Shown here in pieces: positions 33,030 through 44,224 of a DNA stretch of 64,000 nucleotides. The notes beneath the pieces were generated by a model, which had not been told where the DNA came from, ran no database searches, and was given only the letters and a program-made list of their open reading frames with translations. The stretch is taken from contig CANPUZ010000058.1 in assembly GCA_947579665.1 (NCBI GenBank), positions 682,001 through 746,000 of the forward strand, given 5' to 3'. Numbering within the stretch: position 1 is the first letter of the stretch; the number at the start of each line of letters is the position of its first letter. The stretch is from Sympetrum striolatum. Its lineage: Eukaryota > Arthropoda > Insecta > Odonata > Libellulidae. A program made the translations under genes and the position numbers.

Positions 33030-33560
33030 ATGGTCCCTAATTTGTAATACTCGCGAGGGATATTGTTGTCGACTTCGCCTAGTAACGAGGGGGAAGTGGT
33101 ATTTCTTCTTACCGCCATTAGAGTTCCTAATTAATGCCAATTAGAGAAACAAATTCTAATTTGGATAATTGAACACATTAATATAACACCAATTTGAGTC
33201 ACAATGGAGGTTATTACTCGTATTTTAAAACTGAGAATCTTGGACTTACTCTGTTTCGAATCCAATTTTAAGTACGTTGCCGTGGAGATAGCTCAATGAA
33301 ATTTTCGTGGTAAACAGCTAATGAATTGGGCAGGTATTTAGAGTAGTTGCGAAATGATTTTTTAAATTACGTTTTTTAAATTGGCCTCCTATATTTTGAT
33401 AAAATTCTTGAGTAAAAAAAAAGCGAAAAATATTCTCGTAAAGGAATGAAATACGGACACCCTAGAAAGTGGGGTGCCCAAGAGGAGGTGCTCATATCCC
33501 TTACGATTATCACTGCTTCTACGGACACCCTGAATATATATATATATATATAAATGTTTC
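33030..33560. other. AT-rich low-repeat region ending in a short duplicated motif
   Basis: Contains several TAATT homeodomain-type words near 33125-33190. TACGGACACCCT occurs twice (about 33454 and 33518) beside a (TA)n run at 33534-33553. CAGGGTGTCC-type ends are common at insect transposon termini, but no complete element could be outlined. Confidence 0.3.
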
Positions 33561-33639
33561 CTTACATAATGTACTCACTGTGTCTTATCTCTAGTGGAAG
33601 GATTGACGGAGCAGAAACTTACCTGCAAAGAGAAATGAG

Positions 33640-34060
33640 ATAAGAATTAATGCATTTTAAAAACCATTTTAGGATAAATAATGCTCGCAAGAAATAATTA
33701 AAGTAACTTTACAAAAAAATATTTTTATAATGGATTTGTTATTAATATTTATCTAGAAATAAACCAAAAACAATTTTTAATAACTAATTATTCTTAATAA
33801 AATTCATAGTTATAAATATTCATTAAACTTGGAAGAAATAACCAATTTAAGTGAACGAAAAATCATATTTATGTTGGATTTGTTATTAATATTTAAATTA
33901 GACATTGCACTGAAAAACTACGTGTAATAACTATACATTTTCATAAAATTATTGTTAAATATATTAAAATTTAATTTAGTGAACGAATTAATTCATTATT
34001 TAAGTTTTGAGTGAGTTAATTAATTGAATTTATATTCAGTTTATGTTATTCTATACTCTT
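33640..34060 (+). repeat. Family V AT-rich degenerate tandem repeat
   Basis: GGATTTGTTATTAATATTTA occurs at about 33732 and 33877, with GAAATAACCAATTTAAGT-like words before each. A period near 145 bp, very AT-rich. No coding signal. Confidence 0.6.
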
Positions 34061-34279
34061 CAAACATTAGATGCAATTGAAATACCAAATTTTTAATGGT
34101 TCACGAAAGATCAAAAGTGCATTTAATTTATTTATTCAAAAGTTCCACGAATATGCTGGTTACGCCATTTTCGAGTGAATGCTATAACAAAGAGAATGAA
34201 GTCGATCCCTATTGTGACGTAATTGACATAAAAAAAGGATTCGATAAATAGGTTTTCGTACAAAACATATTTTATGCGA

Positions 34280-34520
34280 TTTTATTCGAGTTTGCAGCTT
34301 TCCCCGCGGCGCGGCGCTGGGCGCGCAAACAATCGAGGCGGCGCTTTTTAAGGTCCCAAGTGCGAGCGTAATTCACCGTGAAAAGTGACTGCGCCTCGGT
34401 TTTTGAGGGGCGCGACGAATCCACCCCCTGCGGTCGACTTCGCTAAGGGTTTTGTGCCCCTGTGCCTTTTAGCCCCTTTTAGACCGCTGGACCTTCCTTG
34501 ACCCTCCTTTCGGATACACA
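34280..34520. promoter_or_regulatory. CpG-rich island among AT-rich repeats
   Basis: CCCCGCGGCGCGGCGCTGGG and neighbouring sequence are far more GC- and CpG-rich than the rest of the window, with GAGGCGGCGC and CGCGACGAATCC following. There is no ORF of note and no repeat match. It could be a promoter-type CpG cluster or a GC-rich fragment of transferred sequence. Confidence 0.35.
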
Positions 34521-34668
34521 CTTCTGTGTGTATATATATATATACTCACTTATGCCGGATTTACCGGATTATGGGTATTCATAGACTGGTTCACTCGGCT
34601 TATATCATATGTAACATCTTCTATAACATATCTGTTGGTCGTAACAATCACTGTTATGTATTTTTGTG

Positions 34669-35355
34669 TTTACTCAGCACTCTCAACAATTAATAATCGG
34701 TTTTCAACAATTATTAAGCACTATCAACAATTAATAATCGGTCTCAACAATTACTAAGTTCTATCACCAATTAATAATCGCTCTGAACAATTGCTAAGCT
34801 CTGTTAACAATCACTCCGCGCTCTCAACAATTAATAATCGGCTCTCACCAATTGCTAAGCTCTCTCAACAATTACTCAGCGCTCTCATCACTTACTAAGC
34901 GCTCTCAACAATCACTAAGCTCTCTCAACAATTAATAGTCGGCTCTCAATAATTACTAAGTTATATCACCAATTAATAATAGCTCTCAACAATTGCTAAG
35001 CTCTCTTAACAATTACTCAGCGCTCTCAACAATTAATAATCGGCTCTCACCATTTGCTAAGCTCTCTCAACAATTACTCAGCGCTTTCATCACTCACTAA
35101 GCGCACTCATCACTTACTAAGCGCACTCAACAATCACTAAGCGCTCTCAACAATTGCTCAGCGCTCTCAAAAAAACACTAAGCTCTCTCAACAATTACTC
35201 AGCGCTTTCATCACTCAATAAGCGCACTCATCACTTACTAAGCGCACTCAACAATCACTAAGCGCTCTCAACAATTGCTCAGCGCTCTCAAAAATCACTA
35301 AGCTCTCTCAACAATTGCTCAGCGCTCTCAACAATTACAAAGCGCTCTCAACATT
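34669..35355 (+). repeat. Minisatellite of ~20-bp units with a 121-bp higher-order repeat
   Basis: More than thirty units of the type GCTCTCAACAATTACTAAGC and CTCAACAATTAATAATCGG. A block beginning GCGCTTTCATCACTCA recurs at 35081 and 35202, a 121-bp (six-unit) higher-order period. Recently amplified in part. Confidence 0.95.
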
Positions 35356-35359
35356 TCCT

Positions 35360-35560
35360 AAACATATTTGAGTTTTCGTTAGGAATGTCTAGAAACCAAA
35401 ATTTCCATTGCAACGTACTTTTTAAACAAATTACCATTTTAAATATCTCCGTTAATTTTTTGTAGAATATTGATTTGTCTGAAATTTACCCTTGTTTTGT
35501 CAATTCCCCGAAATGGTAGAGCGATGTATTTTTTTTAAATTTGTTTTTATAAAAATTTCC
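35360..35560 (+). repeat. Family P fragment
   Basis: GTTAGGAATGTCTAGAAACC, TTTCCATTGCAACGTACTTT and AAATATCTCCGTTAATTTTT resemble the family P copies at 36.79 and 37.44 kb. Confidence 0.5.
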
Positions 35561-35856
35561 GTAAACTTATTTAAGATCGTTGAATCCATATTGTCGCGAT
35601 GGCCTCCATTTCCTTGTGTATAGATTAAATATCCGTTTATTTTTCGTTACTAATACTGAGAGGATTTCCATGAAAAGCTCCTTTTTCATCACGATCGTGG
35701 AATATTTAAAAAAACAGCTAGGCTTCCATTTCTATGTAAAAAGTCCAAAATTCTTTATACGTTACGAACGTTCCAAGTTTGGATTAGCCCTATTCCATGG
35801 CAGACTCAAGAAAAATATGGATATCGCTTCGTTAGCTAGGATTCTTCTTACCTAGT

Positions 35857-36578
35857 TTACACACTTCGCTCGAATTTATGCTGACTTATGCTAAAATACC
35901 GCTCAAACCGCTTGCATGCAGCCAACATCCTTAGAATCGCGATCTGCCTTTGGATGAGGACTAAATCGTTTGAGAGAGATGTCCGGTCTTCCTCGTTTGT
36001 TATTTCCCTATATATAACCGAGTCATCCGCAAATATCCTCACATTACTAACTATCTCGTCACTCAAGTCATTGATATAAATAAGGAAAAGAAGAGGTCCA
36101 ATTACACTGCCTTGAGGTACGCCAGAGGTGACTTCGACTCTATCTGAGCTAACGCCATCCAGTACAACTTGTTGTTCCCTCTCGTAGAGAAAATCCTTAA
36201 CCCAGTCGACTACTTCCTTGTTAATGCCCGCTAGTTTTAGTTTGTAAATTAGTTTGTAGTGGGGGACTCTATCGAATGCTTTTTTGAAATCTAGGAAAAT
36301 AGCGTCCAATTGCTTTTTACTTTCGGCGGACTTTAAGATATCGTGTACAAATAGAGCAAGTTGGGTTTCACATGATCGGGACTTACGAAAACCATGCTGG
36401 TTCGAGTCGAGGAATTCGTTTCTATCTAAAAACCCCATGAGTGAGCTTACGACGATATGTTCCATTACCTTTCCGGACAGCGAAGTTAAAGATATGGGTC
36501 TCTATAATTTCCTCCTTTAATCTACTTTTGTAAACAGGAGTAATATTAGCTAATTTCCAATCGGATGGGACATTCACT
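35857..36578 (-). pseudogene. Non-LTR retrotransposon (LINE) reverse transcriptase fragment, frameshifted
   Basis: A 202-codon open stretch (35857-36465) encodes the core of a non-LTR reverse transcriptase of the CR1/Jockey-like type: GFRKSRSCETQL (residues 25-36), catalytic motif A FLDFKKAFD with Asp59, GVPQGS (115-120) followed by the LLFLIYINDL block, and the catalytic FADD motif (145-148). The first Met is internal to the family's KVME block, so it is not a true start. Upstream, a 2-nt insertion (extra GA on the coding strand, about 36500-36503) breaks the frame; the earlier part (to ~36575) reads VPSDWKLANITPVYK. The endonuclease, the thumb after residue ~175 and the 3' end are missing. 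Dead copy. Confidence 0.9.
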
Positions 36579-36789
36579 CATCGATTTACAAAATACAATT
36601 TTGAGATAAGGGGCTACACTCCATGACATTATTATTTAACTATATATATATATTTATAAAATATTTAAAATATTTGTCCCATTGACGTTATCTTTGCACA
36701 CTTTAGTCTCTTGTCCCATTCTCTTTGCATACTTTAGTCTCACGGAAGGTGTGAACGGGTTATTAATAATAAAAATATATTATATCAGA
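36579..36789. other. AT-rich spacer with short duplication
   Basis: Contains a (TA)n run near 36640 and two copies of TTTGCANACTTTAGTCTC (about 36694 and 36724). Nothing else was recognised. Confidence 0.4.
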
Positions 36790-37040
36790 ATTTTAACGTA
36801 TCCATGCTCATATATTTAATTTTTACATCTCTCGATATAATTAGTAGGCAAATGATACACATAAGTTGTAAATAAGTAGCTTTTTAAATCATTTAACAAT
36901 CCGTTTCGAATTCGGAAACTTCGATGCTTTACATATATAGGAATGTCTATTGTCTCTAAGAAAAAGTCCATCCAGTTTGAGAAGCTATAACTTCCAGTAG
37001 AGTCTACCGATATTGATGAACCAAACGTCATCTGATAGAA
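36790..37040 (+). repeat. Family P repeat, copy 2
   Basis: CATGCTCATATATTTAATTT, TACATCTCTCGATATAATTA, GATACACATAAGTTG and TTCGAATTCGGAAAC match 37500-37660 in the same orientation. Confidence 0.7.
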
Positions 37041-37439
37041 CGTTTGTTTCTGCGTTTACTGATATGCGTTTAATTTTTTAACTTTCCATAGCTCTACTTT
37101 TACTGTACTTTGTTTGAAAAAAGTGCCCGTTTTTTGAGCTTTGGAAACCGATGGCCCAACTTTATCCGATTGTCACTCGGTTAATTTTTACAATAACAAC
37201 TTGCATTTTGGACATGTGCTAGCCAGGAATTCATACAACATTTTGGTGTTAAAAAATTGTCGAAATATTTACATTTGTGCCAGCAATGGACCATTTTGTA
37301 CACCTCTGCTAACTTCGAAACAAAACATTCAATTGGTATACGAGTTGCACCGTTTTAATTGCAAGAGTAACAGAAAAAAGAATTTGCAAATAAATATTAC
37401 TTAAAAATGCCAATATCCACATAATCAATTTCTATTCAT
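37041..37439. other. Low-repeat spacer
   Basis: An 87-codon plus-strand ORF (37141-37404) without a recognised domain. No repeat match was seen. Confidence 0.35.
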
Positions 37440-37715
37440 CTCCGTTTTTAGCAAAACAGCCTATTAAGTTTCTATGGTAACGCGCTTTCCTGGTGGTAAT
37501 CCTACCCCATAATGTATTCATGCTGATATATTTAATTTTTATATCTCACTCTATAATTAACAGTCAAGTGATACACATAATATATAAAATAAGTTGTTTT
37601 TCAAATCACTTCTTTACGTATTACAAAAATTTCTTTTTGAATTCGAAAACCGGGATTTTTTGCTAAGGAACGTCTAGCAACAGTTTCCATGACAACGTCC
37701 TTTTTCCCTTAGAGA
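37440..37715 (+). repeat. Family P repeat, copy 3, with two perfect X-box motifs
   Basis: Shares with copy 2 the CATGCTGATATATTTAATTT, AGTGATACACATAA and TTTTTGAATTCGAAAACC blocks. GTTTCTATGGTAAC (37468-37481) and GTTTCCATGACAAC (37683-37696) lie near its two sides, and both fit the RFX X-box consensus. Confidence 0.65.
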
Positions 37716-37719
37716 TCCT

Positions 37720-38150
37720 CCCCGACCTGCGGACTTAAAAGAGGCCGATAATTAGCAATTATCTTTCCCGCTCTTTGGAGTCGCTGTCGGCGCCATCTCA
37801 AACATTCGTCCCAATTCTCCCTTCTTTTTTTTTACTTTCGCCGACGCCATATTTGGATTCCGTAAAGATCCCGGGACTGTTTTCCGAACCCGTAAATTCC
37901 CAGAGAAAGAGCGCCGCAAAGTCATATATCCGTCCGAAGAAGAATAAAAGACGTCAATCATGGACTTCCATTATGTTCCCTGACGCCCGTGGTCCTTCTT
38001 TTTTCCCCCCCTCCCTCTTCCGAGCTTCTCCGGTTGACCGCCCAGGAGGCGTGGCGATCGCTATCGCTTTAAAACACACAACTACCGAATTTGTCTCCTT
38101 TTGTTCGCGGACTAGATACGCCGGATTGTTACGCGCTTGTAGTCAGCTAA
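37720..38150. promoter_or_regulatory. GC-rich low-repeat island
   Basis: Unlike the flanking repeats, with CpGs, GGCGCCATCT at 37789-37798 (minus strand AGATGGCGCC, the core of the insect CTCF motif) and a TAATTAGCAATTA homeodomain-type cluster at 37750-37762. Overlapping ORFs on both strands lack recognised domains. Candidate regulatory block. Confidence 0.3.
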
Positions 38151-38245
38151 GTTTCCGTTGAGGTAGCTTAGACGCCGATTACAATTCACAGTGTTTCGCT
38201 CACCTCGCTTAGGTGATCCATTTAGTCTTCGCTTGCATCGATTAT
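38151..38245 (-). repeat. Decayed CTTAG/CGCTT minisatellite fragment
   Basis: GCTTAGACGCCGATTACAAT, CGCTCACCTCGCTTAGGTGA and TCTTCGCTTGC resemble 31064-31160. Confidence 0.45.
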
Positions 38246-39000
38246 TATAACAATATTTAGATAAGTAGTTTATTAAAACTAGGAAGTCTTGTTTAAGATC
38301 TAACCCAGGGGTACTCAACCTGGTGCCTACATGATCAAACTCCTCGTAATCAAGGACTGATGCTTTTCGGATCGCACATGCAGCGAAAGCATTCATACCA
38401 GATGCATTCCCCGTTATCAAATCTACTTCGGAGCTAAAGACTTTCTCACATGAGAGGTTCTCACGTATGAGATGTGATGAAATTATATTCGTTGTAATAT
38501 TTCGGATCTTATTTACCATGGAACGTTTTTTTCCTAACGACCAAGCGTTAACTGGTAAAGTGATAATATTGCCAAGGGATGGCCTGAATGCCAATGAATT
38601 TTTTATTTTAAAACATAGGCACTGACAGTTTAGGCTTAAACATTAACATACGCCCTCAATCATAAAACTGAATTACAGCTTGATAAAATATGTTTAGTTC
38701 TATAAATTTATCACGCTATTTTTCGAAAAATCCACATATTTTAATGTTTGTGATGACATTTATTTAAGCCTAATGATATTTCATCAAAAGAGAATTAAGG
38801 TTGCAGTAATTAATGGAAAAAAATATTAAAAGATGATGTTTTAATTTTCATTCAATTAAAGTTCAAATTTTCGTACTTTTCCGTGCGATTCTTCACAGGA
38901 TATTGTTCAGCAAATGTTAAAATCGCATGCGATTTCTTCATAAAGTGTATTATCAGGATTAATTTTAACTCATATTCTTAATGCATTTTGATGTATAAAT
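38246..39000. other. Low-repeat region with a hAT-like terminus
   Basis: CAGGGGTACTCAACCTGGTG (38307-38326) resembles terminal inverted repeats of hAT elements, but no matching opposite end or 8-bp duplication was found. A 160-codon minus ORF (38112-38594) crosses this site and shows no domain I recognise. The rest is AT-rich and unmatched. Confidence 0.3.
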
Positions 39001-39007
39001 ACACGAA

Positions 39008-39320
39008 CTTGGGGAATCAACAATCGCCTTCGTTGCCAAGGGGGATGGGTTGTTTACAACCTCGAAATTTCGATGAAATATTCGCGCATTTTATCAAAAT
39101 TCTAGAAATATCGATTCGTAAGCGATATTCGACGACCAAAATAAGAATCTTTATTCTATCCCCCTTCTTTCGGTGCTTGGTTCGACTCTGTACGACTGTT
39201 ATTTCTAATTTAAATCTTCAAATGAAATGAAGCCTGCAGCGAGAAAAATGAACTTTACGTGTATTTCTTATGGAAATGCTTTTTCGGCTATTCCTTTTGG
39301 GTTTTCCCTAAACCACCTCC
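39008..39320 (+). repeat. Family A core
   Basis: GGAATCAACAATCGCCTTCG, GGGGGATGGGTTGTTTACAA, TACGACTGTTATTTCTAATT and AACTTTACGTGTATTTCTTA. The T-arm-like end is replaced by TTTTGGGTTTTCCCTAAACC. Confidence 0.75.
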
Positions 39321-39860
39321 GTACCGAGGCGAACAAAATTTAAAAATTATGATCCCAGGAGTCATAATCATTGATGATTAATTTACGGTTTAGCGCACAG
39401 TGTGACAAATGAAAAAAACATCGTTTCTAAGTCGTTTTTTGACCGGTTTCCAGGATGAGAATTTCGATGGGATCATCTTTGACTGACTGTCGCGATGATA
39501 AAAGTATTACATTGGAGTATTAGATAAGTGGGTTTCTTCAACAAAGGCCCGGGTTCGATAGGGTACTATAGACGTACTATCAATACACATTAATTTAAGC
39601 TTCCGACGTCAGCCTATCTATCAGCGGTGACACAATTGACTCGTAATGGTTCCCAACTGGGCAGCGTTTTCCTTCACCAATTGAACTTCATTCTTCGTAG
39701 AAAATCCTATTGAATTAGCAGTAATAAACGGGGCTCTTGAGGGCTTACTTCGAAGAACGGAACCAATTTTAGCATAAGACTGTTTTTAATTTCCTCAACC
39801 AAAAGTAAATCTCACAACAATTCCCCGCCCTTGCGACAATCAATCGCAGCAGAAATTCCT
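39321..39860. other. Low-repeat region with one T-arm-like site
   Basis: GGCCCGGGTTCGATAGGG at about 39546 is a further T-arm-like box. A GATCCCAGGAGTCATAATCA word lies near 39352. No gene or repeat unit was defined. Confidence 0.35.
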
Positions 39861-40985
39861 TGTGTCTGCTCGACAAGTGTGCGATAAATGCCCTCATATC
39901 TTCAAAATTACAAAGAGCACCCACATGAAATACACACTAAATGAAAGTTCGTTCTTTGATCTTTAAAACGACATCAAACACAACCCAAAGCAATCCTTAT
40001 TGCTGCTTAAAATTATCAGAATTCGAAGAGACTACACAGAGCGTTGACTACACGGAGCGTTGACAAGTGTGCGATAAATCCCCTCATATCTTCAACATTA
40101 CAAACAGCACCCACATGAAATACACACCAAATGAAAGTTCGTTTTTTGATCTTTAAAACGACATCAAACACAACCCAAAGCAATGGTTATTACTATTTAA
40201 AATCGTCAGAATTCTAAGAGACTACACAGAGCGTTGACTACACGGAGCGTTGATAAGTGCGCGATAAATCCCTTCATATCTTCAAAATTACAAACGGCAC
40301 CCACATGAAATACACACCAAATGAAAGTTCGTTCTTTGATCTTTAAAACGACACCAAACACAACCCAAAGCAATGGTTATTGCTGCTTAAAATTATCAGA
40401 ATTCGAAGAGACTACACAGAGCGTTGACTACACGTAGCGTTGATAAGTGCGCGATAAATCCCTTCATATCTTCAAAATTACAAACGGCACCCACATGAAA
40501 TACACACCAAATGAAAGTTCGTTTTTTGATCTTTAAAACGACATCAAACACAACCCAAAGCAATGGTTATTACTATTTAAAATCGTCAGAATTCTAAGAG
40601 ACTACACAGAGCGTTGACTACACGGAGCGTTGACAAGTGTGCGATACATCTCCTCATATCTTCAAAATTACAAACAGCACCCACATGAAATACACACCAA
40701 ATGAAAGTTCGTTCTATGATCTTTATACGACACCAAACACAACCCAAAGCAATGATTATTACTATTTCAAATCGTCAGAATTCTAAGAGACTACACAGAG
40801 CGTAAGTGTGCTATAAATCCCCTCATATCTTCAAAATAACAAACGGCACCCACATGAAATACACACCAAATGAAAGTTCGTTCTTTGATCTTTAAATCGA
40901 CACCAAATTCAACCCAACACAATGCTTATTTCTACTTAAAATCGTCAGAATTCGAAGAGACTACACGGAAGGTTGAACCTGTGCG
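39861..40985 (+). repeat. Family L satellite array, 190-bp unit with alternating variants
   Basis: Six well-conserved tandem units begin GCGATAAATCCCCTCATATC at 39881, 40071, 40261, 40451, 40641 and 40810 (exactly 190 bp apart except the last, which follows a 21-bp deletion). Two variants alternate (GCTGCTTAAAATTATCAG against ACTATTTAAAATCGTCAG) in the order A-B-A-B-B-A. High identity points to recent amplification. Confidence 0.95.
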
Positions 40986-41370
40986 TTTGAATTGTCACAG
41001 GTTGATTTTGTGTATCTTTCGCGCTTTGCGTTGGTAACACTGCCTTCCCTTGGTCCACGCGGTGTAGATAAAAGGGAGAATGGGTCTCCGCTTTCAAAGA
41101 GGACTCCCCGAAGAGCCTTTCGGAGGTAAGATGACCTGAAACACCATTACAAGCGAAAAAAGACACCCTCGCTACCAAGTACTGCACGGGGCTCTTCAAA
41201 GCGTTGCCTTGGGCAACCAAGACTCTCATAGCTATCCTTTGAGACGGGTCTCGTTTATCTAAGATACAAATTCTCCTTTCTTCTTCCAGCACATACATTA
41301 CTTACCTCATTTTCATCTCGATCATTAATATTTATTCACTAGTCAATGAATCCTATCTGAAGTCCAATCG
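40986..41370. other. Low-repeat segment with 117-codon minus ORF
   Basis: An unmatched, moderately GC-rich segment. The minus-strand ORF at 40945-41298 begins just outside the satellite and has no recognised domain. Splice sites were not identified. Confidence 0.35.
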
Positions 41371-41454
41371 GTGATTTTGCAATGTTTTTGATATAGTCGT
41401 AGTTTGCCTACGTTGTTTGTCTACGTTTATCGACATTTACTCATTAAACCAATA

Positions 41455-42250
41455 CTCCAATAAGACAATTGCCTTCTCTTCGTAAATACTACCATATTTA
41501 AAAAAAATTATTCGAACTAAATTTAGAACCCGCTTAATTTATGATTACGCCGCTTGCTTCGTGATTGGTTCGCTGATTAGAGATTCGCTTACAATTATTT
41601 TCGTATCATGATCCTCGATTGTTGGAAATTCCGTTTCCATAGTAACACATAGTATTGTTGTTTCATTGTTGTACCACTGTTGCTGCATTGTTATCACGTG
41701 ATAGTTTAAAAAAACGAAAATAAAGCCCATATCGACTAAATTCGGCAATCTTTTTCGTTTTAATTTATTTAGACCATTTCTTCCTGCGTCATTTGGCAAT
41801 GTACGCCATTATATAGCAAACAAAGAAAACATTTTGAGTTATATTTAGAAGCAAACCGCTAATTAATATCTCAATTACTTCTCAAGTTATTGCAATTTGT
41901 ATTTTTATACGTTTAAATGGGACACCCTCCAAGAGACAATTGTCTGCTCTTCATAAATAAAGCCATAGTTTTAGCATTTATTTCGAACTAAGTGATTAAC
42001 CTGCTTAATTTCTGATTATGCCGCTTGCCTTGTGATTGGTTCGCTAATTTCAGATTCGCTTCTAATTATTTTCGTATAATGTTCTTCGATTATTGGAAAT
42101 TTTGTTTCCATAGCAACCCATAGTATTGTCGTTTCGTTATTGTGCCATTGTCGTATCATATTTTTCACATTTATTTCGAACTAAATGATTAACCGACTTA
42201 ATTTATCATTATCCCGCTTGATTTTTGATTATTTATTTAATTTAATGGTT
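41455..42250 (+). repeat. Family W direct repeats, each full copy with an X-box
   Basis: Two full copies (41455-41700, 41930-42160; offset about 470 bp) and a third partial one (42165-42250) share TATTTCGAACTAA, TGCTTAATTTNTGATTA, CTTGTGATTGGTTCGC, TCTAATTATTTTCGTAT and GTTTCCATAGNAAC. The last is a perfect RFX X-box at 41633-41646 and 42104-42117. Confidence 0.8.
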
Positions 42251-42640
42251 TGAATGTTAATTTGGCGGTTCTACAATGACATTTTCTTTCAATTCGTTCA
42301 TTGTTGTCGTGGGAATGCACCAGTACAGTGTATAATCCCTCTACGAGATGTGAGAAATGTTGAAAGAAGGGTATTTAAAAAATAAAAGAACATACTTGTC
42401 TTAGTTTTCCCTGACTAAATCATTCCTAAGACAGTTAACGAATTGGGTACCGCGGTAGCGAACTCATGAATTTTAATAGGTGCCCGGAATACATACATAT
42501 ATATGTATACCCCAAGGGTCTTCTAACCCGCATTCACACCTTGTGTCTCGGATATCCTCCTGTTCATTGCTTTTTAAACTTTATAAATATATGTTACGGT
42601 TTTATGCGTGAACTCAGCCAACGTGTATACAAGAAATCGT
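42251..42640. other. Low-repeat spacer
   Basis: AT-rich, with a palindromic CATACATATATATGTATACC stretch near 42490. No gene, RNA or repeat unit was recognised. Confidence 0.35.
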
Positions 42641-42644
42641 ATAT

Positions 42645-42935
42645 TCAACAATCACCTTGGTCGTCAGGGGGACAAGTTTGTTTGCCACTACGAAATTTCA
42701 CGTAATTTTCGTCTATTTTGCCAAATTTCTCGTAATTTCGATTCTGAAACCATATTCTACGACTAGAATAAGAATCTTCGTTCAATTTCCTTTCTTTTGA
42801 TACTTGTCTCGTTTTTGTACGACCATTATTTCTAATTAAAAATTGCGAAAGAAAAAAAGCCTGCAAGTCATGAAAACGAATTTGACGTGCATTTCTCGTG
42901 GAAGACATGCGTTATGGAGTCGAACCCAGGACTAC
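42645..42935 (+). repeat. Family A core with T-arm-like end
   Basis: TTCAACAATCACCTTGGTCG, CAGGGGGACAAGTTTGTTTG, TTTCCTTTCTTTTGATACTT, TGACGTGCATTTCTCGTGGA, then the reverse box GAGTCGAACCCAGGAC at about 42918. Confidence 0.8.
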
Positions 42936-43029
42936 TGACAGAACGGAACCTCCCCACAGCCTCATTCTATATTATACGTAGCTAAGTGCGAAATTTGGAT
43001 GAAATCAATGAAATGGTTTAAAGAAGAAA

Positions 43030-43285
43030 GACTGATTTGCGGGTTGATTACACACAAAAAGTTTTCGCAGTTTTTGTTTGAATTCTCTCAATTTCGACTA
43101 CAATGCGATATATCGTATGGATCCTTGTTCAATTTCCTTTCTTTTGGTACTAGTCTCGACTTCATTCTTTCCTATTTAAATTCGCAAATGAAATGAGGTC
43201 TGCGAAAGGTAAGAAAAAACTTTGCGCGCATATATTACGTAAGAGCATTTGCCTCGACCCAGCGTCGAACCGAGGACAGTCTTCG
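43030..43285 (+). repeat. Diverged family A core
   Basis: CAATTTCGACTACAATGCGA, TTTCCTTTCTTTTGGTACTA, AAATGAAATGAGGTCTGCG, then GCGTCGAACCGAGGAC (about 43262), a reverse T-arm-like box shared with 11878. Confidence 0.65.
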
Positions 43286-43439
43286 AAGATGTCTTTGCAG
43301 TTTTCGTTGGATAGTCCTACGCTGGAAGCGATCCCTCGAGTTAGAAATCTCTGATTCGCCCGGAAGTGCCTCGAAAACACTTCCGGAAATCCCCGCAACG
43401 CATTCCGATGAAATAATCCGTATTTTTTGGGTCTCCCGC

Positions 43440-44110
43440 GAATTTTAGGGACACATATTTAGGTATATACACCAGGGTGGATCGGATAAACCTTATTTTC
43501 GAAACCAGTCAACGGCTAGTGCTTGGAGGCTCTTATAGCACGTAAATAAAGTCAGCTCGATCGGATTTTGTCCCGAGTCTGCGAATTTTAGTCAAAATTT
43601 CAAATTTTTTGCGAAAAATGACAAATTTTTTCATTTTTTCTAAAGGTTTCCCTATGATCTGAAGTGATTTAATGGCAAACAAGTACATATTTGCTTGTAA
43701 GTTGCTGAATATAGTACGTTTTAATCAAGGAAATTGGTTTCTCAGTTCGCCAAAAATTCGTCAAAAATACGCAAAATATACAGAAATGTTACGGATGTTG
43801 GTTAGACAGTAGGGGGGGTCGTTTTGTCCTTTTTTTCTGTTAGAAATGTAATACCCGGATATAGCGGAACAACCTCATTACTGATATAACTTTCTTTCCA
43901 AATCGAATACTATATTCTGTGAGAATTTTTACGTCAAAGTTTCGAAATTTCAGCGAGAAACGTTAAAACTTCAAAAAAGTCCAAATCGGTTCGAACGAAT
44001 CCAAAATGAAGGAATAAAATATGTCCTTTGCGACGATAACTGTCCCTCGAGCCTAAATTTACCACTTATATACCTCTGTATGGAGCAGAGAATATCTCCT
44101 ACGCAAATAC
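43440..44110 (+). other. Candidate DNA-transposon remnant (family Q)
   Basis: Starts near CACCAGGGTGGATCGGATAA, which resembles transposon termini beginning CAGGGTGG, and runs as a compositionally distinct block with TTTTTTGCGAAAAATGAC and GTAATACCCGGATATAGCGG. No matching inverted end and no ORF were found, so the assignment is tentative. Confidence 0.25.
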
Positions 44111-44224
44111 TATCACCCTTCCAACCTGTATTTGTGTTCTTTCATTCACTACCAAGACATCTATCTCATCAACAATAAAAAAATACAATAATACCATTCA
44201 TACAACAAATAGATTATTAAATGT

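Noticed and set aside
34669..35355. CRISPR array
   Set aside because: Units are contiguous 20-bp minisatellite repeats without unique spacers, in a eukaryotic context.
35580..35855. 91-codon plus-strand ORF beside the LINE
   Set aside because: AT-rich with no domain, no repeat support and no splice signals.
38112..38594. 160-codon minus ORF as a transposase remnant
   Set aside because: I could not identify catalytic or zinc-finger motifs; proximity to a hAT-like end is not enough.
43468..44110. Complete CAGGGTGG-ended DNA transposon
   Set aside because: Only one candidate end was found; no inverted partner or target duplication.
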